Shown here: positions 1 through 10,425 of the stretch, piece by piece
Layout: every line of letters starts with the position of its first letter
How positions within the stretch are numbered: position 1 is the first letter of the stretch
Origin: Torreya grandis
Lineage: Eukaryota > Streptophyta > Pinopsida > Cupressales > Taxaceae
Assembly (NCBI GenBank): GCA_037957365.1
Contig: JARHVA010000082.1
Coordinates: 1,291,001 to 1,355,000, forward strand
Length of the DNA stretch: 64,000 nt
Direction of reading: 5' to 3'
Translations under genes and position numbers: made by a program
The notes under the pieces: model-generated
The model's input: the letters and a program-made list of their open reading frames with translations, nothing else
Databases searched by the model: none
Told to the model about the DNA's origin: nothing

Positions 1-112
1 AGATCCTTAACATCAAACTTGTACACTTTCACTTTTCGTAGCATGATCCTGTAACCGGTATTTTAATTTTGATTCTTCTAGTTGGGAGAACCCAAGTGGT
101 TCGGTGGAGAAT
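1..112. other. Flank left of the Tat element
   Basis: This short AT-rich flank has no recognisable gene. It ends just before the GATTG target-site duplication at 113-117. Confidence 0.5.
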
Positions 113-117
113 GATTG
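113..117. repeat. Left target-site duplication GATTG
   Basis: GATTG lies directly before the left LTR and recurs directly after the right LTR at 17493-17497. Confidence 0.93.
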
Positions 118-230
118 TGTTGGGTGAATATTTTGTCATCAACTAACTGATGGCAAAATGGGGATATCAGCCACAGCGTAAAGGAGATTTACACCATGAA
201 GAGGGTGGCTTTACCAGATCTAGACGAGGT

Positions 231-264
231 AAATCTCTCCTCTCATCAAGGGGAGGTTCCCTAT
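231..264. repeat. 34-nt block conserved between LTR families
   Basis: The 34 nt here are identical to 12046-12079 and, as read by eye, to 58814-58847 in the otherwise diverged solo LTR. It contains TCTCATCAAGGGGAGG, with alternative short stems (CCTC/GAGG or CTCC/GGAG). Confidence 0.8.
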
Positions 265-485
265 CAGTATTTGTATGCTATAAGTATGTATATAATTAAG
301 CAGAAAATAACACATGGGGGGGGGGGGTAGAACAGCATCTACTTTTTTTTTTTCAGAAGTAACGTATGAAGGATAAAAGAGGAAAATCCTTGATCTAAAG
401 CTAACAACACTCCTCTTCTTTCAGGAATGGTATCAAACGAAGAGCAGGAAATTACCTGAAGTAATAAAGACGCAAGAACACTCAC

Positions 486-823
486 GCAAACACAAAGTTT
501 GCCGTAGCTTCTTCACGGATCTGGAACAAATACAACCGTAGAGTAAAGTGAAGCACAAAGTCTTCACCTAAAACTACCAAAGATAAAAGAATCTCAAAAG
601 TAAAAGTAGCACAAAGTCTATCTTCTACCCTCAAAAAGTGCCCTTAGATAATATCAACACATTCACTTTGCTTATTAAGTCAGATAAACAAGAGGTTATC
701 AGGAAAGAGTACATAAGAAACTATTTCCTAGATGACACAGATAACTTCAACACAAAGTCTGAAATCACTTGCTTCTCATTCATTTGACAAAATCTGATTT
801 ACAAATCTGAGCACAAAGTCTCA
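486..823 (-). promoter_or_regulatory. Cluster of five octamer stem-loops, left LTR
   Basis: Five copies of CACAAAGT (plus strand; ACTTTGTG in sense) occur at irregular spacing. Each is flanked by a short inverted repeat of different sequence: GCAAA/TTTGC at 486-502, GTGAAG/CTTCAC at 548-567, GTAG/CTAT at 606-621 (one wobble), TTCA/TGAA at 746-763 (one inner mismatch) and TGAG/CTCA at 808-823. The cluster lies just downstream, in sense, of the second TATA-like box. The right LTR has the same cluster at about 12300-12640, with the first stem damaged. Confidence 0.7.
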
Positions 824-1078
824 AAAGTTGCTTCAATTTCAGCAGAGTGTTTGCTCTCTATTTTTTTCCAAGATCCAATTACAAATGAGGTCTCCACTAT
901 ATATAGGGAGAAAATCCTCAAAAATAGAAAATAAGAATAAAATATCTTGGTCAAAGATGACTCATCTTTGACTTTTAGATATTTTCTAAAATATTTAATT
1001 CGTAATTACATGTTACAAAATTGCATGCATTCTGCACAAAACAGAAATGCATAAGGATAGAAGAAGAGAGGGAGAGTG

Positions 1079-4000
1079 TCAATTTTTACTGTCGGACCTC
1101 TTCAAATGGGCATCGTACATGGTGATTGATGCCTGAATTCCTATGTTGTCCAGCGCAACTGCATTTTTGGAGACGACCCTTGATCTGATTAGTGCGTCTT
1201 TCAATGCTGTGATGGCTTTAGAGTGGCCAGTTAACCTAGATTTTAAATTCTCCAAAGTCAACTAAGCATCCAGAATGCTGTCTATTGAAGTCATGGAGAA
1301 AGACGCACCTTTGAAATCCCTCTGGATCATCCCTTCGAAATTCTGAATCATTTCATCTGCTGGAAGGAACTGATGATCCTTAGAGGTCAAATCGCAGGGC
1401 AGCTCTTCTAATTTATTCAACAAGCTCAGGTCACTTTTATCACTAGCTTCTTTAAAAGCTTTGAGATCATCAATTAGATCTTTGAGTACCTGGATCCTGA
1501 AGATCATCGCCTCCTTGATCTCAACATATGAATCCTTGTTAGGGATGACACCGATAGATATCAGGGTACTCTTTTTTAGATCTTTCATTTCCTTCCATCT
1601 ATCGAGATCTTTCTCCAAGCCGTCAATCTCCTGAGAGGTAAAAGAGACAAAACTGTCTACCTGAGCTTTCAACCTCTTCATTTTCCCTGTTCTTTCCGCA
1701 AACTCAGATAGCAGAGAGATTCCTTGATTGTGCATTCTGTCAATATATTCCTCCATTACTTTTCCCTTTAAATAAGTCTTTTCAGCTTTCTGAATGACTG
1801 AATCATCCACAGAAAAGGCCTCTGGAGTCGCTGCTTTAGGTGGGATGGTGAATCTTCTGATTACTGTCGTTAACTGCTCAGCTTTGGCTTTATAAAAATC
1901 TTTCATCTCTTTTTCCTTGTCAAAATTTTGGACCATAATGTCCATTGCCGACTGAAGATCACTCTTCGCACCTTCGTGTGTAACCTTGCCAAGTTCAACA
2001 CGAGAAAAGGAATAACTACTCATTTCAAAACCCTTAAGGGTTGCGTCCTGTGGGGGTTTGGCAATTTCCATAAATTTTTTCCCCTTTTCCTCGACCAACT
2101 TGGAGAGGATTTTTGGCTTCTTGGGAGCTTTTATTTTGGCCGGCACTATCTTGCCGAAATCGAATTCTTCTGGGGAGATGGCCCTTTTCTTTCTCTTTGG
2201 TGTGAAAGCAGACATCCACGGCGGGAGAGAAGTACCTGTTGTAACAATAGTTGCCTCCGCCGGTGTCATGGTAGCGGCTTCCACGCTACTGGTGGTGACA
2301 GTAGTCGTAGTTGGAGTGACCGGCGAGACTATACCAACTGCTGATTCTGGATTAGGCACAGGGCTTGGTGGCAGGTTGAAAGATGGAGATGATAAACTCG
2401 GAATGGATGCAGAAGAGCGAGGTGAACCTGCTGAAAGATCTTGTGGATCACCAAAAACAACCTTGGAAGGGGAAGCGGCTCCGAAAGATGGAACGCTGAT
2501 GGGAGAGATAGGAGAAGTGGGCACCGTAGGAGATTGAGGAGGAGGAGAGGAGCTCTGGATCGACCGTACTTGTCCCGTTGAGGTTGGAGACCCAACACTT
2601 GGTCATTCTGAAGGTTGTTCTGTTGACCCCATTGGTTGAGTTGCCTGTACCCCGGGACTTTGTTCTTTGGTTCCCTCGACTACTGCCTCAGGCTCTTGTG
2701 CTGACCTAGGCTTCTTGGATACAAAGACGATCCTAGGCTTGTGAGGTCTAGAAGATGAAGGGACGTCGTCTTTGTTTTTGGTTCGGCTTTCCGCCTTTCT
2801 CTTCATCTCTGCTTGGTATTCAGCCTCCGACCCTGTGATGAACTCTTTTAGGGTGATTCCATTTGCTGCCAACCAACTATTGGTGTTAGCCAATACTGGT
2901 TCGAATCTTTTCCTTAGAGAAGTCAACTCTTTTTGAGACTAGTTAATCGGAGGAAGAGGGGAACCGACGACCTTGTCTGTCAGATATCTGCTGTTCACGA
3001 TATTCCCATCATCAATCAACCCTGAAGGGATCTCAGCAAGCCCGAGGTACTCTATTTGCTCTAGCATGAGACGAAAATAGTCCATTTTCCTTACCTCTTC
3101 AGTCGTCCTCAAATCTACCCAGATGTCCTCAATCATGGGCTCGTGGAACTGAGTTTTCCTTCGGATTGTCTCTCTGAATCCCCTGTAATCAAAATTTTCC
3201 CACCTTTTGAATGATTTGATAGTAACCATCTGCATCTCTGTTTTCATAACCTTGGCTTTAGTCGATGTAGCAACAGAAAATCTGCCAATCTAGATAAGAA
3301 ACTTGAAATCAGGTCTCTTAAGCTCCATCTGTTTTGAGTGCACGACGACCAATTGTCGACAAAGCTCCATTAGGACCAACCTGTCCGAAGGGAATCTAGG
3401 GAGCATATAAGGGTATCCTTGATAGAAACCCACTCGAAGATAAGAAAAAGTAGAGAACTAGAGGAACATGCAGCCAAAACTATTCACTACTGTCCAAGCC
3501 TCGTCTGATATTCTCTTCTGTTCCAGTTGAGGATCGAAGAGACATAGAAATACAGCAAAGAATGCATCATTCACTCGCCTGAAATGACGTGTTGACCCCT
3601 GAAGTGTCAGTTGCGGATAGTATGAATAGACCGGGGTGGTCTTCCTATCCCCCTCTATTGTTAAACCTGGGAAAGATCGCATGGCAGCAGCTATGTAGAC
3701 TAGGTACGAGGTCATGTAGAATTTGAAGGAGGTTTGTACCCTGGTCAGCTGCTCATGAATAGCGTTGTTGATCTGTTCTCCCTAGAAGATGTCCTATTTG
3801 CCTTGTAGGATGATCTTAATGAACGGATACATCCATTCATAGAATTGCGAAGAGGACGGGAGGCCCCGTACTCTGCTGAGGAGGGTGATTAAGTCACCAA
3901 CTTCTTCAATGAAGTCGCTTCTGGGGAAGCTTTTCGGCCATCTGGATAGACTGGCCCTTGGGGTTTTTAACCACTTGTGGTTTATGACCCTCTTTGCCCT

Positions 4001-4531
4001 CTCAGGGTCTTTGTTGTACTCCCTCTGCGCGTTCTCGAAGTCAATTTGGGTTACTTCGGTGGCTGGTGGACATAGAAAAACTTTGTCGATAAATTTGGGG
4101 TCCAACCGAATGATCATGCTGCCACTGGCGTCTGAGACTGATCTAGTCTCTTTGTCATAAAAGTGCGTGCATTGAAGGATGAACTCTGCATGATGGGCCG
4201 CTACTGAAAAGGCGGCCACTAGGTGGATGTTGCTCTCGATAATTCTCTTTATCCCAGTGCTGGGATTTGTTGCTTTGGTTCGTCCCAGGAATTAGGCCAT
4301 ATCTACGTGGCCGATCTCAGTGTCTCGAATGTCATCGACATTCGAGGTGATTGCCGTGAACGGAAAGATGCCCTGATATTCGTATTTCATCGTCTTCGCC
4401 TTTGAAGGAGATGCTTTCGTCATGGGGGACGATCTTGTTTGGACGGGAGCAGGCGTGCAGGAGCTTGCTGAAGGTGCTGCAGCCATAGTCGAAAGGAGAG
4501 TGAGAGAGGGGGAGAGCAATTTAAGTGACAT
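1079..4531 (-). pseudogene. LTR-embedded sense ORF, left copy (about 1,150 codons, broken)
   Basis: One reading frame runs from the ATG at 4531 to the TGA at 1079, interrupted only by stop codons. The N-terminal part (4531-3290) has a Ser/Thr/Pro-rich start, then a globular-looking region. The middle part (3289-2603, first ATG at 3247) is mixed and ends in a basic, Lys/Arg/Ser-rich stretch. The C-terminal part (2602-1079) starts Ser/Pro/Thr-rich, has a basic nuclear-localisation-like cluster PKRKKR, then a long charged helical, probably coiled-coil region. Stops private to this copy lie at 4292, 3794, 3782, 3458, 2939 and 1262. TAG at 3290 and TGA at 2603 are shared with the other LTR. I recognise no family. 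Extra ORFs are known in Ogre elements, but upstream of gag rather than inside the LTR (family knowledge). Confidence 0.8.
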
Positions 4532-4652
4532 AGGTTACAGGAGGTCACTTAAAAAGGCCAGGACGGGCAAAGGGACGAAAAATAAGGAATAAAAAGCTTG
4601 AAAAGGACAACTCGGAAAAAATTTGAGAGTTAGTTAAAAAAGGAAGGAAAAT

Positions 4653-4990
4653 GCAGGGGCGGCGAAAATCGCCGCCCTTGCGTGAGAAAAGCAGGGGCGG
4701 CAAAAATCGCCGCCCTTGCGTGAGGAAAGCAGGGGCAGAAAAAATCACCACCCTTGCATGAGAAAAGCAGGGGCGGCAAAAATCACTGCCCTTGCGTGAG
4801 GAAAGCAGGGGCAGCGAAAATCGCCGCCATTGCATGAGGAAAGCAGGGGCGGCGAAAATCGCCGCCCTTGCGTGAGGAAATCAAGGGCAGCAAAAATCGC
4901 CGCCCTTGCATGAGGAAATCAGGGGCGGCAAAAATCGCCACCTTTGCATGAGGAATGCGTAAAGAAAGTAAGAGCGGCGAAAATCGCCGC
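4653..4990. repeat. 38-bp tandem hairpin array, left LTR (8 units plus a diverged ninth)
   Basis: Units start at 4653, 4691, 4729, 4767, 4805, 4843, 4881 and 4919, exactly 38 bp apart, then a diverged unit at about 4966. Each contains GGGCGGCGA, a three-A loop and TCGCCGCCC. Outer bases GCAG and TTGC extend the stem to about 13 bp with one G-T pair. Later units carry mismatches. Between units lies GTGAGGAAA or GTGAGAAAA. Because 38 is not a multiple of three, short ORFs across this array rotate through frames and are not coding. Confidence 0.93.
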
Positions 4991-5603
4991 CCTTACTTGA
5001 GGACAAACCGGGAGGAACGGCGGCAAGGAAATGCCGCCCTTACGAGGCCGCCAGGTAGAGGAAAGAAAAGATAAAAAGAAAAACAAAAAGGAAACAACTA
5101 AGCTAGGAAGAAGAGGAAAAAATAAAAACAAAAGTTAAAAACAAACCCTACCTGAAAAATGCGCGCGCCACAAAGTCAGATCCGCGAGCTGGCACTTCGC
5201 AAAGTCACTTGGAGCGCTCAGGTGCAAGAGGCAGGAGGGGAGGAGGAAGAAGTGAGAAGAAATGAGGCCCAAATCGGATTATATAGGGTGAAAAACCAAC
5301 CCCAACAACCCGCCGCGCAGGGCCATTAATGCCTTGCACGGAAACCGAGACGTGCAGGGGCGGCAAAAATCACCGCCCTTGCAAGAAAAAAGCAAGGGAG
5401 ACTAACTCCGAAAAGAGGAGAAAAAAGGAAAAGGGTAAGGGGAAACTTGGTCTCGACGGGATAGTAACCATTTTCCGATCTGGTCAAGATGAAAACCTAC
5501 AACGGAAACGTCTTAAAAATGAACCTAGAGAGACAAGACGAAACGGACAAGTTTTGTGGGGGGGTTGCTTCTAAAACGAGATAAGCTAGTTTTGGAAACA
5601 ACA

Positions 5604-5778
5604 GCTGGCTCATGTTGGGGAACTTCCGCTCAATCAAAAATATTAACAGAAGCAGAATCCAATCTCTAAGTGCCTTCATCCAAGCCATTGGGCTACGGAG
5701 TCGAGCGAAACAAGAGAAAGAAAGACAGACAAAAAAAAGAAGAACTGTACATATTTTACAAATGGACTCATCCAAGCT
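5604..5778 (-). other. Pol-to-3' LTR spacer without a clear polypurine tract
   Basis: These 175 nt separate the pol stop from the 3' LTR. The minus strand just before the LTR reads CATGAGCCAGC and is not purine-rich. The purine-rich stretch at about 5700-5745 is on the plus strand, the wrong strand for a polypurine tract. Confidence 0.6.
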
Positions 5779-6054
5779 TCAAGGGTTGAAAAGCTTTAGA
5801 TGCTGCCCATTGTGAGGTAGTGTAAACGGCGTTCCATCTTTATACTCCAGCAAAAAGCTGGCTTCGCCACAGAGCTGCCGAATAGTGAACGGACCCCTCC
5901 ACAGGGAGTCAAATTTGTCGTGCATTCCTTTTGGTTCACGCCGCTTGTCCCATAACAAGACTTGATCTCTGACTTGGAACTTACGCGCTTTAGCTCTTTT
6001 ATCAAAAATTGCCTTCACCCGGTTCTGATGTTCCCTGATCTGATCTACCACCAT
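5779..6054 (-). pseudogene. Integrase C-terminal (GPY/F-like) domain
   Basis: The same frame as the rest of pol continues after the TAA at 6061. It contains the VLLWDKRREP and LWRGPFTI motifs typical of the Gypsy integrase C-terminus (GPY/F domain). It stops at TAG 5779 with no chromodomain, as expected for Tat/Athila elements rather than chromoviruses. Confidence 0.85.
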
Positions 6055-6060
6055 AACTCG

Positions 6061-8190
6061 TTATTCATTCAGCTCCGTCAGATACATGATACGCTTGTCA
6101 ACTGAACCTTCAAAGGTCGAGTCTTCGATTGCTCTGGTTAACCTGAGTGCTGGTAGTTCAAGGGTGATGGGGATTTCTGTATTTCGTCCATATAGGATTT
6201 GGAAAGGTGACATACCTATAGATCTTTTAGGTGTTATCCTGTCGGCCCATAAAGCATCATACAAAGCTTTGTGCCATGTTCTCTGATTGTCATCCACCAA
6301 CTTCCTGATGATGGTGACCAGGTTCCTGTTACTTGATTCTGCTTGCCCATTTCCCTGAGGGAAATAGTCTGAAGTGTGAGACAAGGTAATCCCATAGTGG
6401 AAACAAAATTGAGTGATTTCATGTGACGAAAAGCAGGCCGCATTATCCGTCACAATTTTTAGTGGAACCCCAAACCTGGAGATGATATTTTCTTTGAGGA
6501 AGGTGCATACTACTTCGGATGTAGCATGTTTAGTTGGTTTGGCCTCCACCCACTTAGTAAAATAGTCTGTCACGGTGAGGACATAATCATTTCCGGCGCT
6601 TGAAGATGGGTTAATTGCACCAATGAAATCAATACCCCACTGCTGGAACGGTTCATTGATCACAACTGGCCTGAGGGGCAAAGCAGGTAGCTTAGGCTTT
6701 CCGACGAATTGCTGACACAGCTCACACTTACGCACCCATTTGTAAGCATCCTGAAAAAGCGTAGGCCAAAAGTACCTTGCTCGTAGAATCTTGTGTGCCA
6801 TCACCGGTGCAGAGAAATGTCCTCCACAGGCCAAATTGTGGAAAGATTCTAAAAGTTTTTCTTGTTGAGCTTTATCAACACAACGAAGAAATGCCCCATC
6901 CAGGGTTCTCTTGTAAAGACCATGGTCCCATAAAACATAACCAACTGCTTTTAATTTAACATTCCATTTTTCTTTAAAAGAAAGATGAGGAGGGCATTCA
7001 CCATATGTTAGGAAATAAGCAATGTCAGAAAACCACTCATCAGTAGTGGCGACAAAGAGAACTGTGGGCACGCTTTCGATATCTTGATCTTCATTTTTTA
7101 ATTCCTCTGGAGTGTTGTTGGCGATCAATTGGCAAAGGCCCCGTCCCCGTATGAGCTTGGTTGGTTTGATGTCCAGATCGAATTCTTGAATTTTGGCAAT
7201 CCAGTTACCCCTCTTTGTACCAAACTCTTGCTGAGTCAAAATAGATTTTATTGTTGTATCTGGTACGAGGGCTTCAGTGTGAGAATTCAGGATATAAAAC
7301 CTGAAATGCTTGACAGCCTTGACCACGGCGTATGCGTGTTTCTCCATAAGGGAATATTTCAACTCGTGATTTTTGAGTGGGCAGCTCATGAACGAAATAG
7401 GAGATTTTGCATTTTCTGAATTGGGCTGAACCAAAATCGTTGATAGTGTATGCTCAGAGGCATAACTATATATTTTGAAACCTTTAGTATAGTCCGGACA
7501 GACCAAGATTGGTGCCCCCGCAATTGCTTCTTTAATTTCTTTGAACGCTGCTTTGCCTTCGACAGTCCACCTAAATGTGGCATTGCTCTTCATCATGTTG
7601 ACAATGTGACGGGTTTTCTCGGCGAATTCAGGAACAAATCTCCTAAGGAAATTGACCTTCTCAAAGAAAAAATGAACTGTGGTCTTGCTGGTAGGCAGAG
7701 TAAGTTCCTGAATGGATCTAAATCTTTCTGAATCAATTCTGATACCTTCTCGAGACACTATGTGTCCGAGAAGCTTCCCTTCAGTTACTCTGAAAATGGA
7801 TTTCTTTGGGTTTAACGAGATGCCATTTTGATGGCAGCGCTCTAGTACTCTTTGCAAATGGTGAACATGCTCAGAACGCTGTTTTGAAAATACCGTCAGA
7901 TCATCTAAGTATACTACAATGAATTTTCCCATTATATCTTTGAAAGCGAGATCCATAGCCCTTTGAAAAGTAGCGCCTGCATTTATCAGACCGAAATGCA
8001 TTCTGCGGTAAGCGAAAGTACCCCAGGGTGTGGTGAATGCTGTCTTATGTCGATCTGCTTTTCCGACCTCCACTTGATTATAACCCCAAAAACCATCAAG
8101 CATTGATAACATTTCCGAACTTGTTACCATCTGTAGGACTTGATCCATAATGGGAAGGGGGTAGTTATCTTTTAAGGACAACTGATTCAA
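6061..8190 (-). pseudogene. Reverse transcriptase, Gypsy RNase H and integrase of pol
   Basis: This 709-codon open stretch is in frame with the preceding fragments. Reverse transcriptase shows the first catalytic Asp in SMLDGF (D32) and YLDD at 94-97. Gypsy RNase H spans about 237-350 but its first catalytic Asp is replaced: the usual DAS motif reads SYAS; E283 and D311 remain. Integrase has an HHCC zinc finger (H451, H458, C489, C492) and a full DD35E core (D521, D582, E618). Linker residues 351-450 carry no archaeal RNase H. The frame ends in TAA at 6061 and continues in frame to the integrase C-terminus. The product would copy element RNA and insert the DNA in the nucleus. Confidence 0.9.
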
Positions 8191-8196
8191 GTTCCT

Positions 8197-8784
8197 TTAA
8201 TCTACATAGATTCGAATCTCACCATTTTTATTTCTGACGGGTACTATGTTAACAACCCATGTTGAGTGATGGATCGGAAAAATTATCCGAGCATCCAACA
8301 TCTTTTGTATCTCGGCTAAAATAGTATCTGAGATTTTTGGATTATATTGCCTGGATTTTTGTTTATAAGGCGCAGAGTTGGCTTTCAGGGGGATGTCATG
8401 ACGGATGTCATGTGGCCTGAGAGATTTTAGGTCGTCATAAGAATAGGCCAACACATCCCTATATTGACAGAGTAAACTAGCAAGCTCAAACCTTTCCTTG
8501 GAAGTGCAACATTTCCCAATGTTTACCATCTTAGGGTCGTGCTTGGTCCCCAAGTTGATTTGATCAAAATCTGAAGAAGAACTTGAATCTGTTCGTTGTT
8601 GTTTGACAAACCGGTCATGGTCATCGAACAGCTTCTCTAGGGAAACTAAACCTTTGGGAATTTTATTCCCCTTGAGCTGCAGCAAATCTTCACCTGTATG
8701 GGCCTGGGTTTCAGGGGTTAGTCCATTCTCCCGGGGCTTACTGCCTTCGAAACACAATTGTTTGAAAGTGTCTTTTTGCTCCAA
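8197..8784 (-). pseudogene. Reverse transcriptase N-terminal part
   Basis: This continues pol in the same frame after the TGA at 8851. The first 110 residues are a charged linker. From about residue 115 it matches the start of Gypsy reverse transcriptase, with the DIRHDIPLK region and then PVRNKNGEIRIYVD. It ends in TAA at 8197-8199 exactly where the conserved aromatic residue before RNLN belongs. The first codon shown at 8784 is a TTG, so there is no true start here. Confidence 0.8.
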
Positions 8785-8850
8785 GAAAGCGATGATTTGA
8801 TCATCGTCATTAAATACTTGCCAGTGGTCAACATTGTCTGGTACACTTGG

Positions 8851-9948
8851 TCAGAAAACCAACTCAATAGTATATTTATCTCCCTTGAAATCAGGATGGG
8901 GAATTAGGAGAGTTGCAGAGACAGCTAATGCATCTGCTCGATCATTGAATTCCCTCAGAACGGCAGAGATATTGAAAGCATCGAAATCCTCAATATGATC
9001 CCATACCTGATTGCGATAATGGCGCAACCTCTCATTTTTGGTCTGATAGAGGTTCCTTATCTGACAAACTATCAACTCAGCATCTCCTTTAGCATGGAGT
9101 TTCCTTACGCCCTTTTCTTTGGTAGCCTGTAGTCCGAGCAACAGGGATTCATATTCGGCCGTGTTGTTAGTATTATTGAATTGTAATTTGTAGGAAAAAG
9201 GAGTAATTTCTCCTTGAGGGGACACCAACACAACTCCCGCTCCTGATCCAGTAGAAGAGCAACTGCCGTCGAACTCCAAAGTCCATAGCTCATCAGGTAT
9301 TACTCTTTCCATAAAAACTTTTTCGTTTCGGGGAAAAGATTGTTTTATGTATTCATTTTGCTTGGGCGTCCCATCCTTCGCGTCAGCTGAAACCAAAATC
9401 AAATCATCCCCCGTAGGAGTTTCATCTAATGCACTGCGGATCTCGTCTGTGGATAAGAAATAAGTGCCCATGCCTGATGACTCAAATAAAATCTGAGCTT
9501 CAGGTGCTATGGAACGGGTAACTACATACCTGGCTTCCTTCTCAGGAAGCAATCTTTTCATGACGCCTTGAACCGGAATCCTTGCTTCAGATAGGTCCAT
9601 GCTTAACTCGCCTTCAACATCTTTACAGAAATTCCGCCCGAGCAGGATACCGTAAGATGCTGGAACATCCACTACTAGAACCGTCATTTTAATTCGCTTT
9701 TCTGGAAAAGCCGCGAAGGCGTATTGGGCATCTTTTATTTGGCCAAGGAGGGGAACTTGCTTGTTTTCCATGGAAAAACACCTCCCAAAAGTTTTGGTTA
9801 AAGTTAAGCCGAGAGAATCTGCTACTTTTGCAGGCATGACGTTATCTGAAGCCCCAGAGTCTATAATGCAGTTACTCAGTTTGAAACCATTTATAAGCAG
9901 AGAGACATAAAAATGTTCTATTTTTCTGGGAGCGACGGGAGGTGTCAC
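8851..9948 (-). pseudogene. Protease plus archaeal-type RNase H of pol
   Basis: The 365-codon frame starts with a retroviral-type aspartic protease: active-site DSGA at residues 30-33 and ILLGRNF near 101-107. Residues about 221-350 form an archaeal-type RNase H with all four catalytic acids visible: D227 (EFDGS), E265 (AEYES), D289 (KGDAEL) and D339 (NDRADALA). This domain would degrade the RNA strand during reverse transcription. In well-known Tat elements the second RNase H lies between the Gypsy RNase H and integrase (family knowledge); here it lies before reverse transcriptase. The frame ends in TGA at 8851, but the next codons continue in frame into reverse transcriptase, so the stop interrupts a longer polyprotein. 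Confidence 0.85.
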
Positions 9949-10425
9949 AACCAGATTATTTTGGGCTGGTTTGTCTTTGGGGAGATCCAGAACAACTTTC
10001 GAAGGATTTTGTCATACAGGGACAGCTTTATTTTTAACATATTCCGCTAACCTATCAAGCTGTTCTGGGTTAGCTCTCAAATACTCAACCTCTGTCATTT
10101 GAATCTTAGTCTTTTTAGCATGATCAATAATATCAAATGATTGAAAGGTGGTTGCAATAGAAAAAGGAGCAATCCCCTCATCAAAGACTTTGACAGGTTC
10201 TTCACCGGCATGAGTAGTAGGAGGGGAGGATATTAAGTGACCGGGAGCCGTTACTTTTTTATGAGTTACTTGATCTTTTGATTGCGGAGGTAATGGAGTC
10301 CCACGTTGGGCAATGGAAACTGCTGGCCGGAGCTCGTCATCTGCTTTCCCTTTGTCAGTGCGTGAAGCCGATTGATTTTGAGACCTGGTAAAGACAGCAT
10401 AAGCCCCCTCTGAATCTTCCCCCTT
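9949..10425 (-). pseudogene. Gag-protease linker, same frame, one TGA
   Basis: Between the gag stop and the protease the same frame stays open except for a TGA at 10012-10014, probably a decayed Arg or Trp codon. The encoded stretch is Pro/Lys/Asp-rich, with a segment containing DHAKKTKIQMTEVEYL. No domain is recognisable. It probably belonged to the gag-pol linker or protease leader. Confidence 0.6.

Larger units (their letters stand above)
118..5603 (-). repeat. 3' LTR of the Tat element (left copy, 5,486 bp)
   Basis: The repeat starts TGTTGGG and ends ACAACA, and aligns end to end with 11933-17492. On the minus (sense) strand it holds, in order, a TATA-like box (about 5278-5287), a small hairpin unit (about 5350-5385), the hairpin array (4653-4990), the long LTR ORF (4531-1079), a second TATA-like box (about 898-906), octamer stem-loops (486-823) and a 34-nt block (231-264) also found in a distant solo LTR. 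There are eight regular 38-bp array units here against nine in the other LTR. Confidence 0.95.

Noticed and set aside
1928..2537. Plus-strand ORFs of 138 and 159 codons opposite the LTR ORF, also present at 13742-14342
   Set aside because: They overlap the better supported minus-strand frame and lie over its Ser/Pro/Thr-rich part, where the opposite strand is open by composition.
4653..4990. CRISPR array
   Set aside because: Units are contiguous 38-bp repeats without unique spacers, in a plant LTR.
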